Below, in pieces: positions 49,189-59,383 of a stretch of DNA of 64,000 bases. Position numbers and translations under genes: made by a program. Below the pieces are notes generated by a model. The model was not told where the DNA came from, did not search any database, and saw only the letters and a list, made by a program, of their open reading frames with translations. Position 1 is the stretch's first letter; the number at the start of each line of letters is the position of its first letter. Where the stretch lies: contig JAFYXO010000022.1 of assembly GCA_017546125.1 (NCBI GenBank), forward strand, positions 1 through 64,000, in the 5' to 3' direction. The DNA is from Bacteroidales bacterium (GTDB lineage: Bacteria; Bacteroidota; Bacteroidia; Bacteroidales; UBA932).

Positions 49189-49632
49189 ATGGTAAAATTC
49201 GTAGGAGAATATAAGGCTAAGCTTGACGACAAGGGGAGATTGGTATTTCCCTCTGCGTTCAAGGCACTTATGGGCGAGGAGACCCCTCGTTTCGTGGTGA
49301 AGCAGGACCTGTTTTCCGACTGCCTTTCTATCTACACCTATTCTGAGTGGGAACGCCAATCCGAAGAGATCAAATCTAAGCTAAACTTCTTCAACAAAGA
49401 GCACAGCAGATTTTGGAGAGCTTATATGGACAACAGAGCTCTCATCGAGCCAGATGGAAAACTTGGAAGAATCACCATCCCCAAATATCTATTGGACAAG
49501 ATAAAAGTGGACAAAGAGGTTATTTTCAGCGGAAATGACCACAAGATAGAGCTTTGGGCAAAAGAATTGTTCGAATCGAGCAAGATGGCGGATGACGAAT
49601 TTGTTTCATTGGCAGAAAAGATTTTAGGATAA
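49189..49632 (+). CDS. mraZ: Transcriptional regulator MraZ
   Basis: 147 residues with two AbrB-like SpoVT repeats: 'YKAKLDDKGRLVFPSAFKALM' (about 8-28) and 'IEPDGKLGRITIPKYLLDKI' (about 85-104). In other bacteria it binds direct repeats upstream of the dcw cluster and represses it. First gene of the cluster; its stop overlaps the rsmH start by one base. Confidence 0.95.
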   Translation: MVKFVGEYKAKLDDKGRLVFPSAFKALMGEETPRFVVKQDLFSDCLSIYTYSEWERQSEEIKSKLNFFNKEHSRFWRAYMDNRALIEPDGKLGRITIPKYLLDKIKVDKEVIFSGNDHKIELWAKELFESSKMADDEFVSLAEKILG

Positions 49633-50540
49633 TGTCTACTTACCACATACCGGTTCTACTCCACGAGAGCGTTTCCGGACTTGACATCAAAGAGTCCGGC
49701 GTATATGTTGACGCCACCCTAGGGGGAGGTGGACACACCAGAGAAATTCTCTCCCACCTTGGTCCCAAAGGGCGTCTGATGGTTTTCGACAGGGACAGCG
49801 ACGCTCTGGCAAACGCACCCAAAGACGAAAGGGTAATTGTAGTTCACAACAACTTCAGATATGTACACCACTTCGTCCAATATTACGGATTCGAAGGGGT
49901 AGACGGAATCCTCGCTGATCTTGGGGTATCATCACATCAGTTTGATACCTCCGAAAGGGGCTTCTCCTTCAGATTTGACGCCCCGCTTGATATGAGGATG
50001 AACACCAAATCGAAAAGGGACGCCAAGGCAATATTGAACGAATACGACGAGGAGGAGATTGCGAAGCTCCTGAAACTGTACGGGGAGGTGGACAACAGCA
50101 GAAAAGTGGCAAACCTTATCTGCAGCGCGAGGGCAAAAAGCCCAATCACCACCACCGGAGAACTCACAGAGGCGCTCAAAAAGGTATTGCCCCCAGTGGC
50201 AGAACATAAATTTTTGGCAAAAATATACCAGGCACTCCGCATAGAGGTGAATGGCGAGATGGAGAGCCTCCAATATTTCCTCAAAGGGGCAGAACGCTCC
50301 CTTAAACCAGGAGGAAGACTTTCGGTAATCACTTACCACTCCTTGGAGGACAGAATGGTGAAAAACTTCATCAAGACAGGTTCGGTAGATGGAAATGAGG
50401 AGAAAGACCTCTTCGGAAGAAGACTTGCCACCATAAAGAGTGTAAACAAAAAACCAATACTTCCACCCGATATCGAGATAGCGCAAAACACACGGGCCAG
50501 AAGTGCAAAATTGAGAATAGGAGAGAAAATAGATGGCTAA
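49632..50540 (+). CDS. rsmH: 16S rRNA (cytosine-1402-N4) methyltransferase
   Basis: 302 residues. SAM-binding 'VDATLGGGGHTREIL' (about 26-40), 'GILADLGVSSHQFDTSERGFSF', and the C-terminal 'VITYHSLEDRMVKNFI' are RsmH/MraW signatures. It methylates N4 of C1402 in 16S rRNA. Overlaps ftsL by 8 bp. Confidence 0.96.
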   Translation: MSTYHIPVLLHESVSGLDIKESGVYVDATLGGGGHTREILSHLGPKGRLMVFDRDSDALANAPKDERVIVVHNNFRYVHHFVQYYGFEGVDGILADLGVSSHQFDTSERGFSFRFDAPLDMRMNTKSKRDAKAILNEYDEEEIAKLLKLYGEVDNSRKVANLICSARAKSPITTTGELTEALKKVLPPVAEHKFLAKIYQALRIEVNGEMESLQYFLKGAERSLKPGGRLSVITYHSLEDRMVKNFIKTGSVDGNEEKDLFGRRLATIKSVNKKPILPPDIEIAQNTRARSAKLRIGEKIDG

Positions 50541-50856
50541 AGGAACGCTAATAGGGAACATATTGGGAGGACAAATTCTGGTAAGGGACGGAGGTCTTAT
50601 CAAACACTGGAAATTTGTCCTGTATGTTTTTGTATTGATAATCATCTATGTCTCTTTCCGCTTTGAAGTGAGGGACACTATGATGGAAGAGGTCAAAAAC
50701 GAAGAGATGCTCAAAGACCTCAGAGCGGAGTACTCAAACAAAATGACACGTATGCTCCAGTTGAGCAAGAGGGGAGAGATAGAGAAAAGGCTATCAGAAC
50801 ACAACTCAAAGCTGATACCTCCACCCTATCCACCCACAATAATATCTGAAGACTGA
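50533..50856 (+). CDS. ftsL: FtsL-like division protein
   Basis: 107 residues with one membrane helix (about 27-45, 'FVLYVFVLIIIYVSF'), then a charged, probably coiled-coil periplasmic segment with a Pro-rich end. Sequence conservation of FtsL is low. The assignment rests on topology, size and position between rsmH and ftsI. FtsL works with FtsB and FtsQ to activate FtsWI at the septum. Confidence 0.8.
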   Translation: MAKGTLIGNILGGQILVRDGGLIKHWKFVLYVFVLIIIYVSFRFEVRDTMMEEVKNEEMLKDLRAEYSNKMTRMLQLSKRGEIEKRLSEHNSKLIPPPYPPTIISED

Positions 50857-50857
50857 T

Positions 50858-52990
50858 ATGTCGGAAAAGAACAATATAGAGAGAATCGTCAACAAGTTCA
50901 AGGTGGCTTACTACATCGCACTCCTCACTGCGTTTGTGGTAATCTTTCGTATTGTCTCACTCCAATACATGGATAAAGAGAGGGTAACTGCTGACGACAT
51001 CTACGATGAGCAGGAGATCAGCGCCAACAGAGGAAGCATCCTGGCCACAGACGGAAGACCATTGGCCATCTCTGTCCCTTCATACCAGATCAGAATGGAC
51101 TGCGTGGCACCACACGACACCACATGGAACAATGAGATCAATACCCTGGCATCATCCCTTTCTTCTCTTTTCAAAAACAAGAACGCCAGCACCTACAAAA
51201 AGGAGCTTGAGAAAGCGAGAGCAGACAAGAAGAGATATTACACCATCGGCAACAGGAACATCAGCTACCTGGAGATGAAACAGGTGGAGAACTTCCCCAT
51301 TTTCAGACACGGCAAATTCAAAGGCGGCCTTATGCTTATCCCCAAAAACAAAAGGGAGAACCCATACGGCAGTTTGGCTCTCCGTACCATAGGCTACACA
51401 AATGAAGTGGGTGAAGGTGTCGGCATAGAGAAGAGTTTCAACTACAAGCTTGAAGGCGAGCCCGGGAAACAATATATTATGCGTCAGCTTGGCGGCAAAT
51501 ATATCAGAGTGGCAGGGGAAGATGTCATCCCGGCAAAAGATGGTCTTGATATCCGCACCACCATCGACATAGATATCCAGGAGACCGCAGAGAAGGCTCT
51601 CAGAGAACAATTGGCAAAAAGTGACCTTCTGGAAGGTGGCACCGCAGTGGTAATGGAGGTTTCCACCGGAGCCATTCGTGCGATTGTAAATATGAAGAAA
51701 ATGGGGAATGGCAAGTTTGACGAGAGTTACAACTATGCCATCGGAGAGGCTACAGAGCCAGGCTCAACCCTCAAACTTGCCACACTCGTATCTCTAATTG
51801 AAGATGGATATATCACCCTTGACACCCCTACTGACGGAGGCAATGGAGAGTGGTACTACAATAAGGTCAAATTCTCAGATACACGCGTCGGCGGTTACGG
51901 AAAAATGACTGTACAGGAGGCTTTCGGTAAGTCATCAAATGTATGCTTCGCCAAATTGGCCATTGACCACTATGGACAGAGTGCTGATGACGAGAGGACA
52001 TTCGTATCCAGAATCACCAATATGAAGATAGGTGAGAAATTCTCTCTTGACATAGACGGAGAGGGTTACTCAACCATTTATACCCCTGACGACACCAAAA
52101 TGTGGTCCAAAGTATCCCTCCCTATGATGGCCATCGGATACGGCCTCCTTATCACCCCACTCCACACACTCACATTCTACAACGCCATCGCCAACAACGG
52201 CAAGATGATGAAACCGTACTTTGTAGAGGACTTCGAGCAGGATGGCGAGATCAAGGAGGTATTCAAACCACAAGTCATCAGTGGAGCAATATGCTCTAAA
52301 GGGACCATCAAAGAGGTTAAAAAAGCCCTTAGACACGTAGTGGAAAAGGGTACAGCTGCTAAATACAACGATCCAAGATACGAATTCTCAGGAAAGACAG
52401 GTACTGCGCAGATCGCCACCAACGGAAGATATGTCGACGACTTGGGATACAGAAGACACCAGGCATCCTTTGCCGGCTTCTTCCCCTCTGACAAGCCAAA
52501 ATACTCATGCATCGTGGTGCTCTACTCTGCCAAAACCAGACAAAACTTCTACGGAGGAACATGGGCAACCCCTGTATTCAAACAGATTGCCGACCACATA
52601 TATACCACTCATCCCGAATGGGAATCCCCTGTAAAAGCAAAAGGGCTTACCCCTGCAGACCACCCGTCAGTAGCGGGGGGTATGGCTTCAGAGGTGAGAC
52701 GTACACTTGAGCATCTACCGGTCAAAGGGGAGGTCACTATCCCTAAAGAGGGGCTCATCTATATGAAAGAGAATGGCAACTCTTTGACTTACCAGAAAAT
52801 GAAGATAGAGACAGAGGTGATGCCGGATGTGATGGGGTTCGGCCTTAAAGACGCCTTGTATATATTGGAAAACGAAGGCTACACCGTCTCATTTGAAGGT
52901 AAAGGGAGGGTAATCAAACAGATCCCTGCCCCTGGCGATACAGTAAATTACGGCTCCAAAGCCACATTAATACTTAAAGAGAGCAGATAG
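50858..52990 (+). CDS. ftsI: Division-specific penicillin-binding protein with PASTA domain
   Basis: 710 residues. The N-terminal membrane helix (about 14-32) is followed by the pedestal domain and the transpeptidase domain: S303-x-x-K306 ('GSTLKLAT'), SxN at 359-361 ('SSN') and K513-T-G. A single C-terminal PASTA domain follows (about 648-706, 'VMPDVMGFGLKDALYILE'). It cross-links septal peptidoglycan with FtsW. Next after ftsL with one base between; murE follows immediately. Confidence 0.95.
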   Translation: MSEKNNIERIVNKFKVAYYIALLTAFVVIFRIVSLQYMDKERVTADDIYDEQEISANRGSILATDGRPLAISVPSYQIRMDCVAPHDTTWNNEINTLASSLSSLFKNKNASTYKKELEKARADKKRYYTIGNRNISYLEMKQVENFPIFRHGKFKGGLMLIPKNKRENPYGSLALRTIGYTNEVGEGVGIEKSFNYKLEGEPGKQYIMRQLGGKYIRVAGEDVIPAKDGLDIRTTIDIDIQETAEKALREQLAKSDLLEGGTAVVMEVSTGAIRAIVNMKKMGNGKFDESYNYAIGEATEPGSTLKLATLVSLIEDGYITLDTPTDGGNGEWYYNKVKFSDTRVGGYGKMTVQEAFGKSSNVCFAKLAIDHYGQSADDERTFVSRITNMKIGEKFSLDIDGEGYSTIYTPDDTKMWSKVSLPMMAIGYGLLITPLHTLTFYNAIANNGKMMKPYFVEDFEQDGEIKEVFKPQVISGAICSKGTIKEVKKALRHVVEKGTAAKYNDPRYEFSGKTGTAQIATNGRYVDDLGYRRHQASFAGFFPSDKPKYSCIVVLYSAKTRQNFYGGTWATPVFKQIADHIYTTHPEWESPVKAKGLTPADHPSVAGGMASEVRRTLEHLPVKGEVTIPKEGLIYMKENGNSLTYQKMKIETEVMPDVMGFGLKDALYILENEGYTVSFEGKGRVIKQIPAPGDTVNYGSKATLILKESR

Positions 52991-54460
52991 ATGATGAATA
53001 TAGAGAAGCTACTAGAAAATGTAAAGGTATGCCAGAGTCATATAACACAGAACTCTGACATCTCATCAGTGTGCATCGATTCACGAAAAGTGAATGATGG
53101 CGCCATGTTCATTGCTATCAAAGGTATAGACAATGACGGCCATAGCTATATAGGGAAGGCTATAGAAAATGGAGCAGCCGCTATTGTTTATCAGGACAGC
53201 TCATATGATGAGATTATCACATCAAAAGGGGTAACCGCCATAAGGGTAGAGAACTCCAGATTGGCTGCAGCCATCATCGCCGACAACTTCTATGACCATC
53301 CAAGTTCCAAAATTCATCTGGTAGGTGTAACCGGCACAAATGGCAAAACCACTATCGCCACACTTCTGTACCAGCTGTTCACATCGCTTGGATATGGGTG
53401 CGGCTTGCTCTCAACCATAGCCAATTATATAGAGAAGGATATTTTCCCCACTATAAATACCACATCTGACCCCATCTCGATTAACTCCCTACTTGCCCGT
53501 ATGGCCGACAGAGGATGCGAATATTGCTTTATGGAGGTGAGTTCACACGCATTGGATCAGGATAGGGTAGCAGGGCTCAAATTCCGTGGTGCCATTTTTA
53601 CAAATCTCACACACGACCACCTGGACTACCACCACACATTTGCTGAGTATCTCAGATGCAAGAAGAGACTTTTTGACACACTTCCAAAAGATGCTTTTGC
53701 ACTGGTAAACATAGATGACAAGAATGGAAAGGTGATGGTACAGAACACCTCTGCCCAGATCTTTACATACTCATTGAGAGATGCCGCAGATTTCAAAGTG
53801 AAGATTATGGAGAAGAGTATTGAGGGGTCACTGCTGAATATCGACGGACAGGATGTGTGGACCAGATTTATAGGGACACACAATGCCCACAACCTTATAG
53901 CTGTATATGGTGCAGCCATCCTGCTGAAAGCCAAAAAAGATGAGGTACTCACCCAGATCAGCGCCCTCCAATCTGTTTCGGGAAGACTTGAATACATCAA
54001 AGGACCTCGCGACATCACTGCCGTAGTGGATTATGCACACACTCCTGATGCTCTTGAAAATGTATTGAAGACACTTAAGGATATCGCTGCAGGCAATCCG
54101 CTTGTATGTGTATTCGGCTGCGGAGGCGACAGGGATGCGACCAAACGACCTGAAATGGGAGAGATAGCTGAGAAATACTCTGACCGTATAGTGATAACAT
54201 CCGACAACCCACGCTCAGAAGAACCGGAAGCGATCATCCGTGACATCAAGGGTGGTCTTAGCACAGCTGGAAGGGCCAAGTCTCTGTTTATCACAGACAG
54301 GAAAGAGGGTATCCGCACAGCACTGATGACAGCAAACGAGGGTTCTATAGTGCTGGTAGCCGGTAAAGGTCACGAAGACTACCAGATTATCAAAGGGGTT
54401 AAGAGCCATTTTGACGACAAAGAGGTAATCAGAGAATTTTTTAATGAACAAGAACAATAA
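52991..54460 (+). CDS. murE: UDP-MurNAc-tripeptide synthetase (meso-DAP adding)
   Basis: 489 residues of the Mur ligase family. ATP loop 'GVTGTNGKTT' (about 114-123), 'NTTSDP' and the C-terminal D405-N-P-R408 motif, which in MurE marks specificity for meso-diaminopimelate. It adds the third stem residue. Start taken at the first of two adjacent ATGs. The linked FtsI gene has no intervening bases. Confidence 0.96.
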   Translation: MMNIEKLLENVKVCQSHITQNSDISSVCIDSRKVNDGAMFIAIKGIDNDGHSYIGKAIENGAAAIVYQDSSYDEIITSKGVTAIRVENSRLAAAIIADNFYDHPSSKIHLVGVTGTNGKTTIATLLYQLFTSLGYGCGLLSTIANYIEKDIFPTINTTSDPISINSLLARMADRGCEYCFMEVSSHALDQDRVAGLKFRGAIFTNLTHDHLDYHHTFAEYLRCKKRLFDTLPKDAFALVNIDDKNGKVMVQNTSAQIFTYSLRDAADFKVKIMEKSIEGSLLNIDGQDVWTRFIGTHNAHNLIAVYGAAILLKAKKDEVLTQISALQSVSGRLEYIKGPRDITAVVDYAHTPDALENVLKTLKDIAAGNPLVCVFGCGGDRDATKRPEMGEIAEKYSDRIVITSDNPRSEEPEAIIRDIKGGLSTAGRAKSLFITDRKEGIRTALMTANEGSIVLVAGKGHEDYQIIKGVKSHFDDKEVIREFFNEQEQ

Positions 54461-54472
54461 GCACAGATAATT

Positions 54473-55738
54473 ATGTTATACCATCTGTTTGAATATCTAA
54501 AGAAAGTTTTTGAATTCCCTGGAGACGGACTAATGCAGTACATCTCCTTCAGGGCACTTATAGCCAGTATGATCGCCATACTGACCACTATTTTTATAGG
54601 CAAATACATCATACGCGCCCTGCAGAAAAAACAGATAGGGGAAGAGATCAGAGATTTGGGACTCGAGGGGCAGCTTGCCAAGAAAGGTACACCTACAATG
54701 GGTGGTATTATCATTCTTATAGCGATCCTACTCCCTACCCTTCTGTTCTGTGACCTTACCAATATATATGTTATCCTCCTTATCATTGCTACTGTATGGC
54801 TTGGCATTATCGGTTTCTTGGATGACTATATAAAGGTGTTCAAGAAGAACAAAGAGGGTATGCCCGGGAAATACAAAATCTTCGGTCAGGTATCATTGGG
54901 TCTTATCGTCGGATTGGTACTATGCTTCAGCGACCAGGTGGTGGTTCACGAAAAAGTGACCCCAAGTCAGGAGGAGATTGCACAAATAGAGGAGAGCACA
55001 GGAGTCACCTACAGCCCCGATCACAAAAGCACCAAAACCACCATTCCATTTGTAAAGGAGAATGAGTTTGATTACAAATGGCTTGCCCCTGGAAGCGGCA
55101 GAGTAAAAGACATTTTGGGATGGATCATATACATCGTGGTGATTATATTTGTCATCACCGCTGTATCCAACGGAACAAACCTCACTGACGGCATGGACGG
55201 ACTTGCCACAGGTGTTTCGGCCATCGTTGGTGCCACACTCGGTATATTGGCATACTTGTCCGGCAACATCATTTACTCAGACTACCTCAATATCATGTAC
55301 CTTCCAAATACCGGTGAAGTGGTGATATTCATGGCTGCCCTCATAGGTGCACTCCTCGGATTCCTATGGTACAACTCATTCCCAGCACAAGTGTTCATGG
55401 GTGATACCGGAAGTTTGGCCCTCGGTGGCATTATTGCGGTAGCAGCCATTGTCATAAGAAAAGAACTGCTAATCCCTATCCTCTGCGGAATTTTCTTCGT
55501 AGAGAGCCTGTCTGTCATTTTGCAGAGGGGATACTTCAAATATACCAAAAAGAAATATGGTGCAGGTAGGAGAATTTTCAAAATGAGTCCCCTCCACCAC
55601 CATTACCAGAAAGAGGGGATCCCTGCTTTGATCCAACGCCCTGTCAAAGCTATCCCTGAGGCCAAAATTGTGATGAGATTCTGGCTTGTAGCCATATTGT
55701 TGGCTGTTATTACCATTGTAACATTGAAGATTAGATAA
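54473..55738 (+). CDS. mraY: Phospho-MurNAc-pentapeptide translocase
   Basis: 421 residues with about ten membrane helices. It transfers phospho-MurNAc-pentapeptide to undecaprenyl phosphate (lipid I). Catalytic and family blocks: 'KKGTPTMGG', 'GFLDDYIKV' (Asp pair), '[12 protein letters not shown]' and '[11 protein letters not shown]'. It is 50-60 residues longer than the usual 360 because of a hydrophilic segment at about 165-205 ('[15 protein letters not shown]'), a form typical of Bacteroidetes. Confidence 0.96.
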   Translation: MLYHLFEYLKKVFEFPGDGLMQYISFRALIASMIAILTTIFIGKYIIRALQKKQIGEEIRDLGLEGQLAKKGTPTMGGIIILIAILLPTLLFCDLTNIYVILLIIATVWLGIIGFLDDYIKVFKKNKEGMPGKYKIFGQVSLGLIVGLVLCFSDQVVVHEKVTPSQEEIAQIEESTGVTYSPDHKSTKTTIPFVKENEFDYKWLAPGSGRVKDILGWIIYIVVIIFVITAVSNGTNLTDGMDGLATGVSAIVGATLGILAYLSGNIIYSDYLNIMYLPNTGEVVIFMAALIGALLGFLWYNSFPAQVFMGDTGSLALGGIIAVAAIVIRKELLIPILCGIFFVESLSVILQRGYFKYTKKKYGAGRRIFKMSPLHHHYQKEGIPALIQRPVKAIPEAKIVMRFWLVAILLAVITIVTLKIR

Positions 55739-55748
55739 TATAAACAAA

Positions 55749-57083
55749 ATGAGTAGAATAGTGGTACTTGGAGGAGGCGAAAGCGGTATTGGAGCTGCCG
55801 TCCTCGCAAAAGTTAAAGGTCATGACACCTTCCTTTCAGACAATAGCACGATTGGTGAGAAAGAGAAAGAGACCCTAGCCAAATATGATATCCCTTACGA
55901 AGAGGGTGGGCACACTATGGATAAGATCCTGAATGCAGACGAGGTGATCAAAAGCCCGGGCATTCCTGATACTATCCCTGTAATCCAGTCTATCCTGAAC
56001 CAGGGGATACCGGTAATCTCTGAGATTGAATTCGGAGGCAGGTATGACCGTGCAAAGAAAATCTGCATCACAGGTTCGAACGGTAAGACTACCACCACAT
56101 CGATCATCTACTATCTGCTCAAAAATGCAGGGCTTAATGTAGGCCTTGGCGGCAATATCGGCGCCAGCTACGCCTATCAGGTGGCTACCTGCGACTACGA
56201 TATATATGTATTGGAGCTAAGCAGCTTCCAGCTCGACGGGATGTACGATTTCAGGGCAGATATCGCCATCCTGCTCAACATCACCCCTGATCACCTTGAC
56301 AGGTATGACCACAAGATGGAGAACTATGTCAAAGCCAAATTCAGAATTACCCAGAATATGTCTCAGGACGACTGCTTCATCTTCTGTGAGGATGATGACA
56401 TCACCGTGGGACACCTCAGCAAGGTGGTGACCAAGGCCAAGATGTTCCCATTCACCCAGAACAGAAAAGTGGAACAGGGTGGTTATGTTGATGGAGACAT
56501 GATGGTGGTGAAGTGCGACGATGAGCAATACACTATGCCACTTGCGGAGCTTTCGCTATCGGGCAAACACAATATCTACAACTCACTGGCTGCTGCCATC
56601 ACCGGTAAGATTATGAAGATCACCAATGAGGTGATCAGAGAGAGCCTTACCACCTTTAAGGCGGTGGAGCACAGATTGGAGAAAGTGCTTTCAATTAAAG
56701 ATATCCTATTCATCAACGACTCCAAAGCCACCAATGTAAACTCCACATGGTATGCACTGGAGAGCATGGAACGCCCTGTGGTATGGATCGCCGGTGGAAA
56801 AGACAAGGGCAATGACTACGAGCCGCTATACGATCTTGTAAAAGATAAAGTAAAGGCTCTCGTATGCATGGGTGTAGACAACAGAAAACTACACGAGTGC
56901 TTTGATGACAAGGTAGCTGCAGTAGTAGACGCTTCATCGGCTAAAGAGGCTGTAGAGAAAGCATACGAACTTGCTGAAGGTGGCGATGTGGTACTTCTAT
57001 CACCTTGCTGTGCAAGTTTCGACCTTTTCAAAAACTACGAAGATCGTGGCAGACAATTCAAACAAGCGGTAAAAGAACTGTAA
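55749..57083 (+). CDS. murD: UDP-MurNAc-L-alanine:D-glutamate ligase
   Basis: 444 residues. N-terminal 'VVLGGGESGIGAAVLAK', ATP loop 'CITGSNGKTTT' (about 106-116), 'NITPDHLDRYDHKM' and 'NDSKATNVNSTWYAL' identify MurD; the last is its specific C-terminal block. It adds D-glutamate to UDP-MurNAc-L-Ala. 10 bp after mraY, and 1 bp before ftsW. Confidence 0.96.
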   Translation: MSRIVVLGGGESGIGAAVLAKVKGHDTFLSDNSTIGEKEKETLAKYDIPYEEGGHTMDKILNADEVIKSPGIPDTIPVIQSILNQGIPVISEIEFGGRYDRAKKICITGSNGKTTTTSIIYYLLKNAGLNVGLGGNIGASYAYQVATCDYDIYVLELSSFQLDGMYDFRADIAILLNITPDHLDRYDHKMENYVKAKFRITQNMSQDDCFIFCEDDDITVGHLSKVVTKAKMFPFTQNRKVEQGGYVDGDMMVVKCDDEQYTMPLAELSLSGKHNIYNSLAAAITGKIMKITNEVIRESLTTFKAVEHRLEKVLSIKDILFINDSKATNVNSTWYALESMERPVVWIAGGKDKGNDYEPLYDLVKDKVKALVCMGVDNRKLHECFDDKVAAVVDASSAKEAVEKAYELAEGGDVVLLSPCCASFDLFKNYEDRGRQFKQAVKEL

Positions 57084-57084
57084 T

Positions 57085-58260
57085 ATGGCTAAGAGATTCA
57101 GAAAGCTGCACGGAGATCAGATTATTTGGCTGGTAATTCTATTACTGGCCCTAATCTCTATTGTCGCTGTCTACTCCTCTTCCAGCGCATTGGCATACAA
57201 AAACGAGACATCCACTTTTACATATCTCTTCAAACAGATGGGGTATGTGTCCATAGGTTTTATCGCCTTGCTGATATGCTACAGAATCCCTTTAAGCTGG
57301 TATCGTAAAGGGTCCATCTTACTGCTGCTGTTCTCAGCTGGACTTTTACTCTATATTGTATTCAAAGGTGTTGTGCTCAACCATGCCGCCAGATGGATAC
57401 AGTTGGGACCTCTATCATTCCAGCCATCAGAGCTAGCGAAGATCGCGGTCATACTATATCTGGCCAGGATACTTGAGACACATAAATTCTATACATTCAA
57501 AGAGTATATAATCTGGATCCTGGTACCTCTCGGAGCAGTCTGTATACTCAGCCTCATCGGCAGTGTCTCCGCTACTCTGATTATCGGTGTAACAGCCTTT
57601 GTAATATTGATTTGCGCAGGAATAAACTGGAAATATATAGCATATACAGTAGGGATAGTGATAGTGGCCCTGTCACTTGTATTTCTGGTACATAAAGCTT
57701 TCGGGACATTCTCACGTCTTGACACATTCACAGCCAGAATCGAGAGATTCTTCTCGCCTGAAGATGTTGAATCGATGAGTGCTGAAGAGAAACAGGAATA
57801 CAAGGAGAAAAATTTCCAGAGCGAGCAGGCAAAGCAGGCCATACAGCTTGGAGGTCTTACAGGAAGAGGTCCCGGCAACAGCCTCAAAAAAGATACACTC
57901 CCCCACCCCTATTCAGACTTTATCTTCGCGCTGATAGTGGAGGAGCTTGGTCTGTTCGGAGGCTTATTCCTGATTATGTTATACCTCTGGTTCTTCTCAC
58001 GGTGCATCACCATAGCCAAACTTTGTACCAAAATGTACTCTACGGTGGTGGTGCTGGGCCTTGGATTCCTCATCACACTACAGGCATTTATCCACATATT
58101 GGTGAATGTGGGAATCTTCCCTGTCACAGGACAGACACTCCCATTGGTCAGCCTTGGAGGTACATCCCTGCTGATTATGAGTTGTGCATTCGGTATTATC
58201 CTATCGGTCAACAGGACCATTGAGATTAAAATTGAAATTGAGAAAAGTAAAAATGAGTAA
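57085..58260 (+). CDS. ftsW: Septal peptidoglycan polymerase FtsW
   Basis: 391 residues, SEDS family, about ten membrane helices. Blocks: 'RWIQLGPLSFQPSELAKIA', the glycine-rich 'GGLTGRGPGNS' and 'VNVGIFPVTGQTLPLVSLGGTSLL'. It polymerises glycan strands from lipid II at the septum with FtsI. Overlaps murG by 8 bp. FtsW rather than RodA is judged from context (dcw cluster). Confidence 0.95.
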   Translation: MAKRFRKLHGDQIIWLVILLLALISIVAVYSSSSALAYKNETSTFTYLFKQMGYVSIGFIALLICYRIPLSWYRKGSILLLLFSAGLLLYIVFKGVVLNHAARWIQLGPLSFQPSELAKIAVILYLARILETHKFYTFKEYIIWILVPLGAVCILSLIGSVSATLIIGVTAFVILICAGINWKYIAYTVGIVIVALSLVFLVHKAFGTFSRLDTFTARIERFFSPEDVESMSAEEKQEYKEKNFQSEQAKQAIQLGGLTGRGPGNSLKKDTLPHPYSDFIFALIVEELGLFGGLFLIMLYLWFFSRCITIAKLCTKMYSTVVVLGLGFLITLQAFIHILVNVGIFPVTGQTLPLVSLGGTSLLIMSCAFGIILSVNRTIEIKIEIEKSKNE

Positions 58261-59383
58261 GCGTATTATTATAAGCGGCGGCGGAACAGGGGGACACATT
58301 TTCCCTGCAATCTCTATTGCAAACGCACTTAAAGAGAAAGATCCATCTATCGAAATTCTCTTTGTAGGGGCTATCGGCAAAATGGAGATGGAGAGGGTCC
58401 CAGCAGCAGGATACCCTATCAAAGGGCTCCCTGTAGCGGGGCTGAAGAGATCTCTTGCACTCTCAAATCTGGCACTTCCTTTCAAAGTGATCAAGAGTGT
58501 CAGGATGGCGGGTAAAATCATTAGGGAGTTCAAGCCTGATGTGGTGGTTGGTGTGGGCGGCTACGCCAGTGCACCTCTTCTATGGAGTGCTTCCAGAATG
58601 GGGGTACCGACCCTTATCCAGGAGCAGAACTCATACGCAGGGCTCACTAACAAAATACTCTCAAAGAGGGCAAAAACCATCTGTACCGCATACGAAGGGA
58701 TGGAGAGATTCTTCCCTAAAGATAAAATCATATTGACAGGCAATCCTATCCGCAAAGAGATAGCACCAGCCACCGCTTCCCAAAAGGAGGAGGCGTACAA
58801 ATTCTTCGGACTTAACCCAGAATTACCCACAGTAGTTGTTGTGGGGGGAAGCCTAGGCTGCGGGACCCTCAACAGGACCATGAAGAGCTGGATTGCCGCA
58901 GGCAATGGATCCCAATTCCAGGTGATATGGCAGAGCGGCAAAGGGTACGCTGCAGGAATCCAGAGTTTCTTCGAAGGGCTTGAGGGCTCCGAGTTCGGCG
59001 AAAACACACGCCGCTGGGGCAATATCCTCAACTGCGACTTCATAAGCAGAATGGACCTTGCATATGCAGCTTGCGACCTTATCGTATCACGCGCCGGAGC
59101 AGGGACCATTTCAGAGCTTTGCGCAGCAGGCAAAGCACCTATCTTCGTACCATCACCGGTAGTAGCGGAAGATCACCAGACCCACAATGCAATGGCACTC
59201 GTAAACAAAGGGGCTGCCATATTGATCAAAGATGGGGAAGCTGAAGAGAAACTTATGGGGGAAGTGGAGAAAATTGTCTTCGATAGAGAAAAAATAACAG
59301 AACTGGAGAAAAACATCCTCGCATTGGCGAAGCCAAACGCATCAAGCGACATTGCCGACGAGGTATTAAAACTTGCCAAATAG
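58253..59383 (+). CDS. murG: UDP-GlcNAc:lipid I N-acetylglucosaminyltransferase
   Basis: 376 residues from ATG 58253, overlapping the ftsW stop; an upstream alternative at 58184 lies within ftsW. GT28 family: 'ISGGGTGGHIFPAISIA' (about 6-22), 'GVGGYASAPLLW', 'QEQNSYAGLTNK', and 'SRAGAGTISEL' for the donor site. Membrane-associated; makes lipid II. murC follows directly with no gap. Confidence 0.96.
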   Translation: MSKRIIISGGGTGGHIFPAISIANALKEKDPSIEILFVGAIGKMEMERVPAAGYPIKGLPVAGLKRSLALSNLALPFKVIKSVRMAGKIIREFKPDVVVGVGGYASAPLLWSASRMGVPTLIQEQNSYAGLTNKILSKRAKTICTAYEGMERFFPKDKIILTGNPIRKEIAPATASQKEEAYKFFGLNPELPTVVVVGGSLGCGTLNRTMKSWIAAGNGSQFQVIWQSGKGYAAGIQSFFEGLEGSEFGENTRRWGNILNCDFISRMDLAYAACDLIVSRAGAGTISELCAAGKAPIFVPSPVVAEDHQTHNAMALVNKGAAILIKDGEAEEKLMGEVEKIVFDREKITELEKNILALAKPNASSDIADEVLKLAK

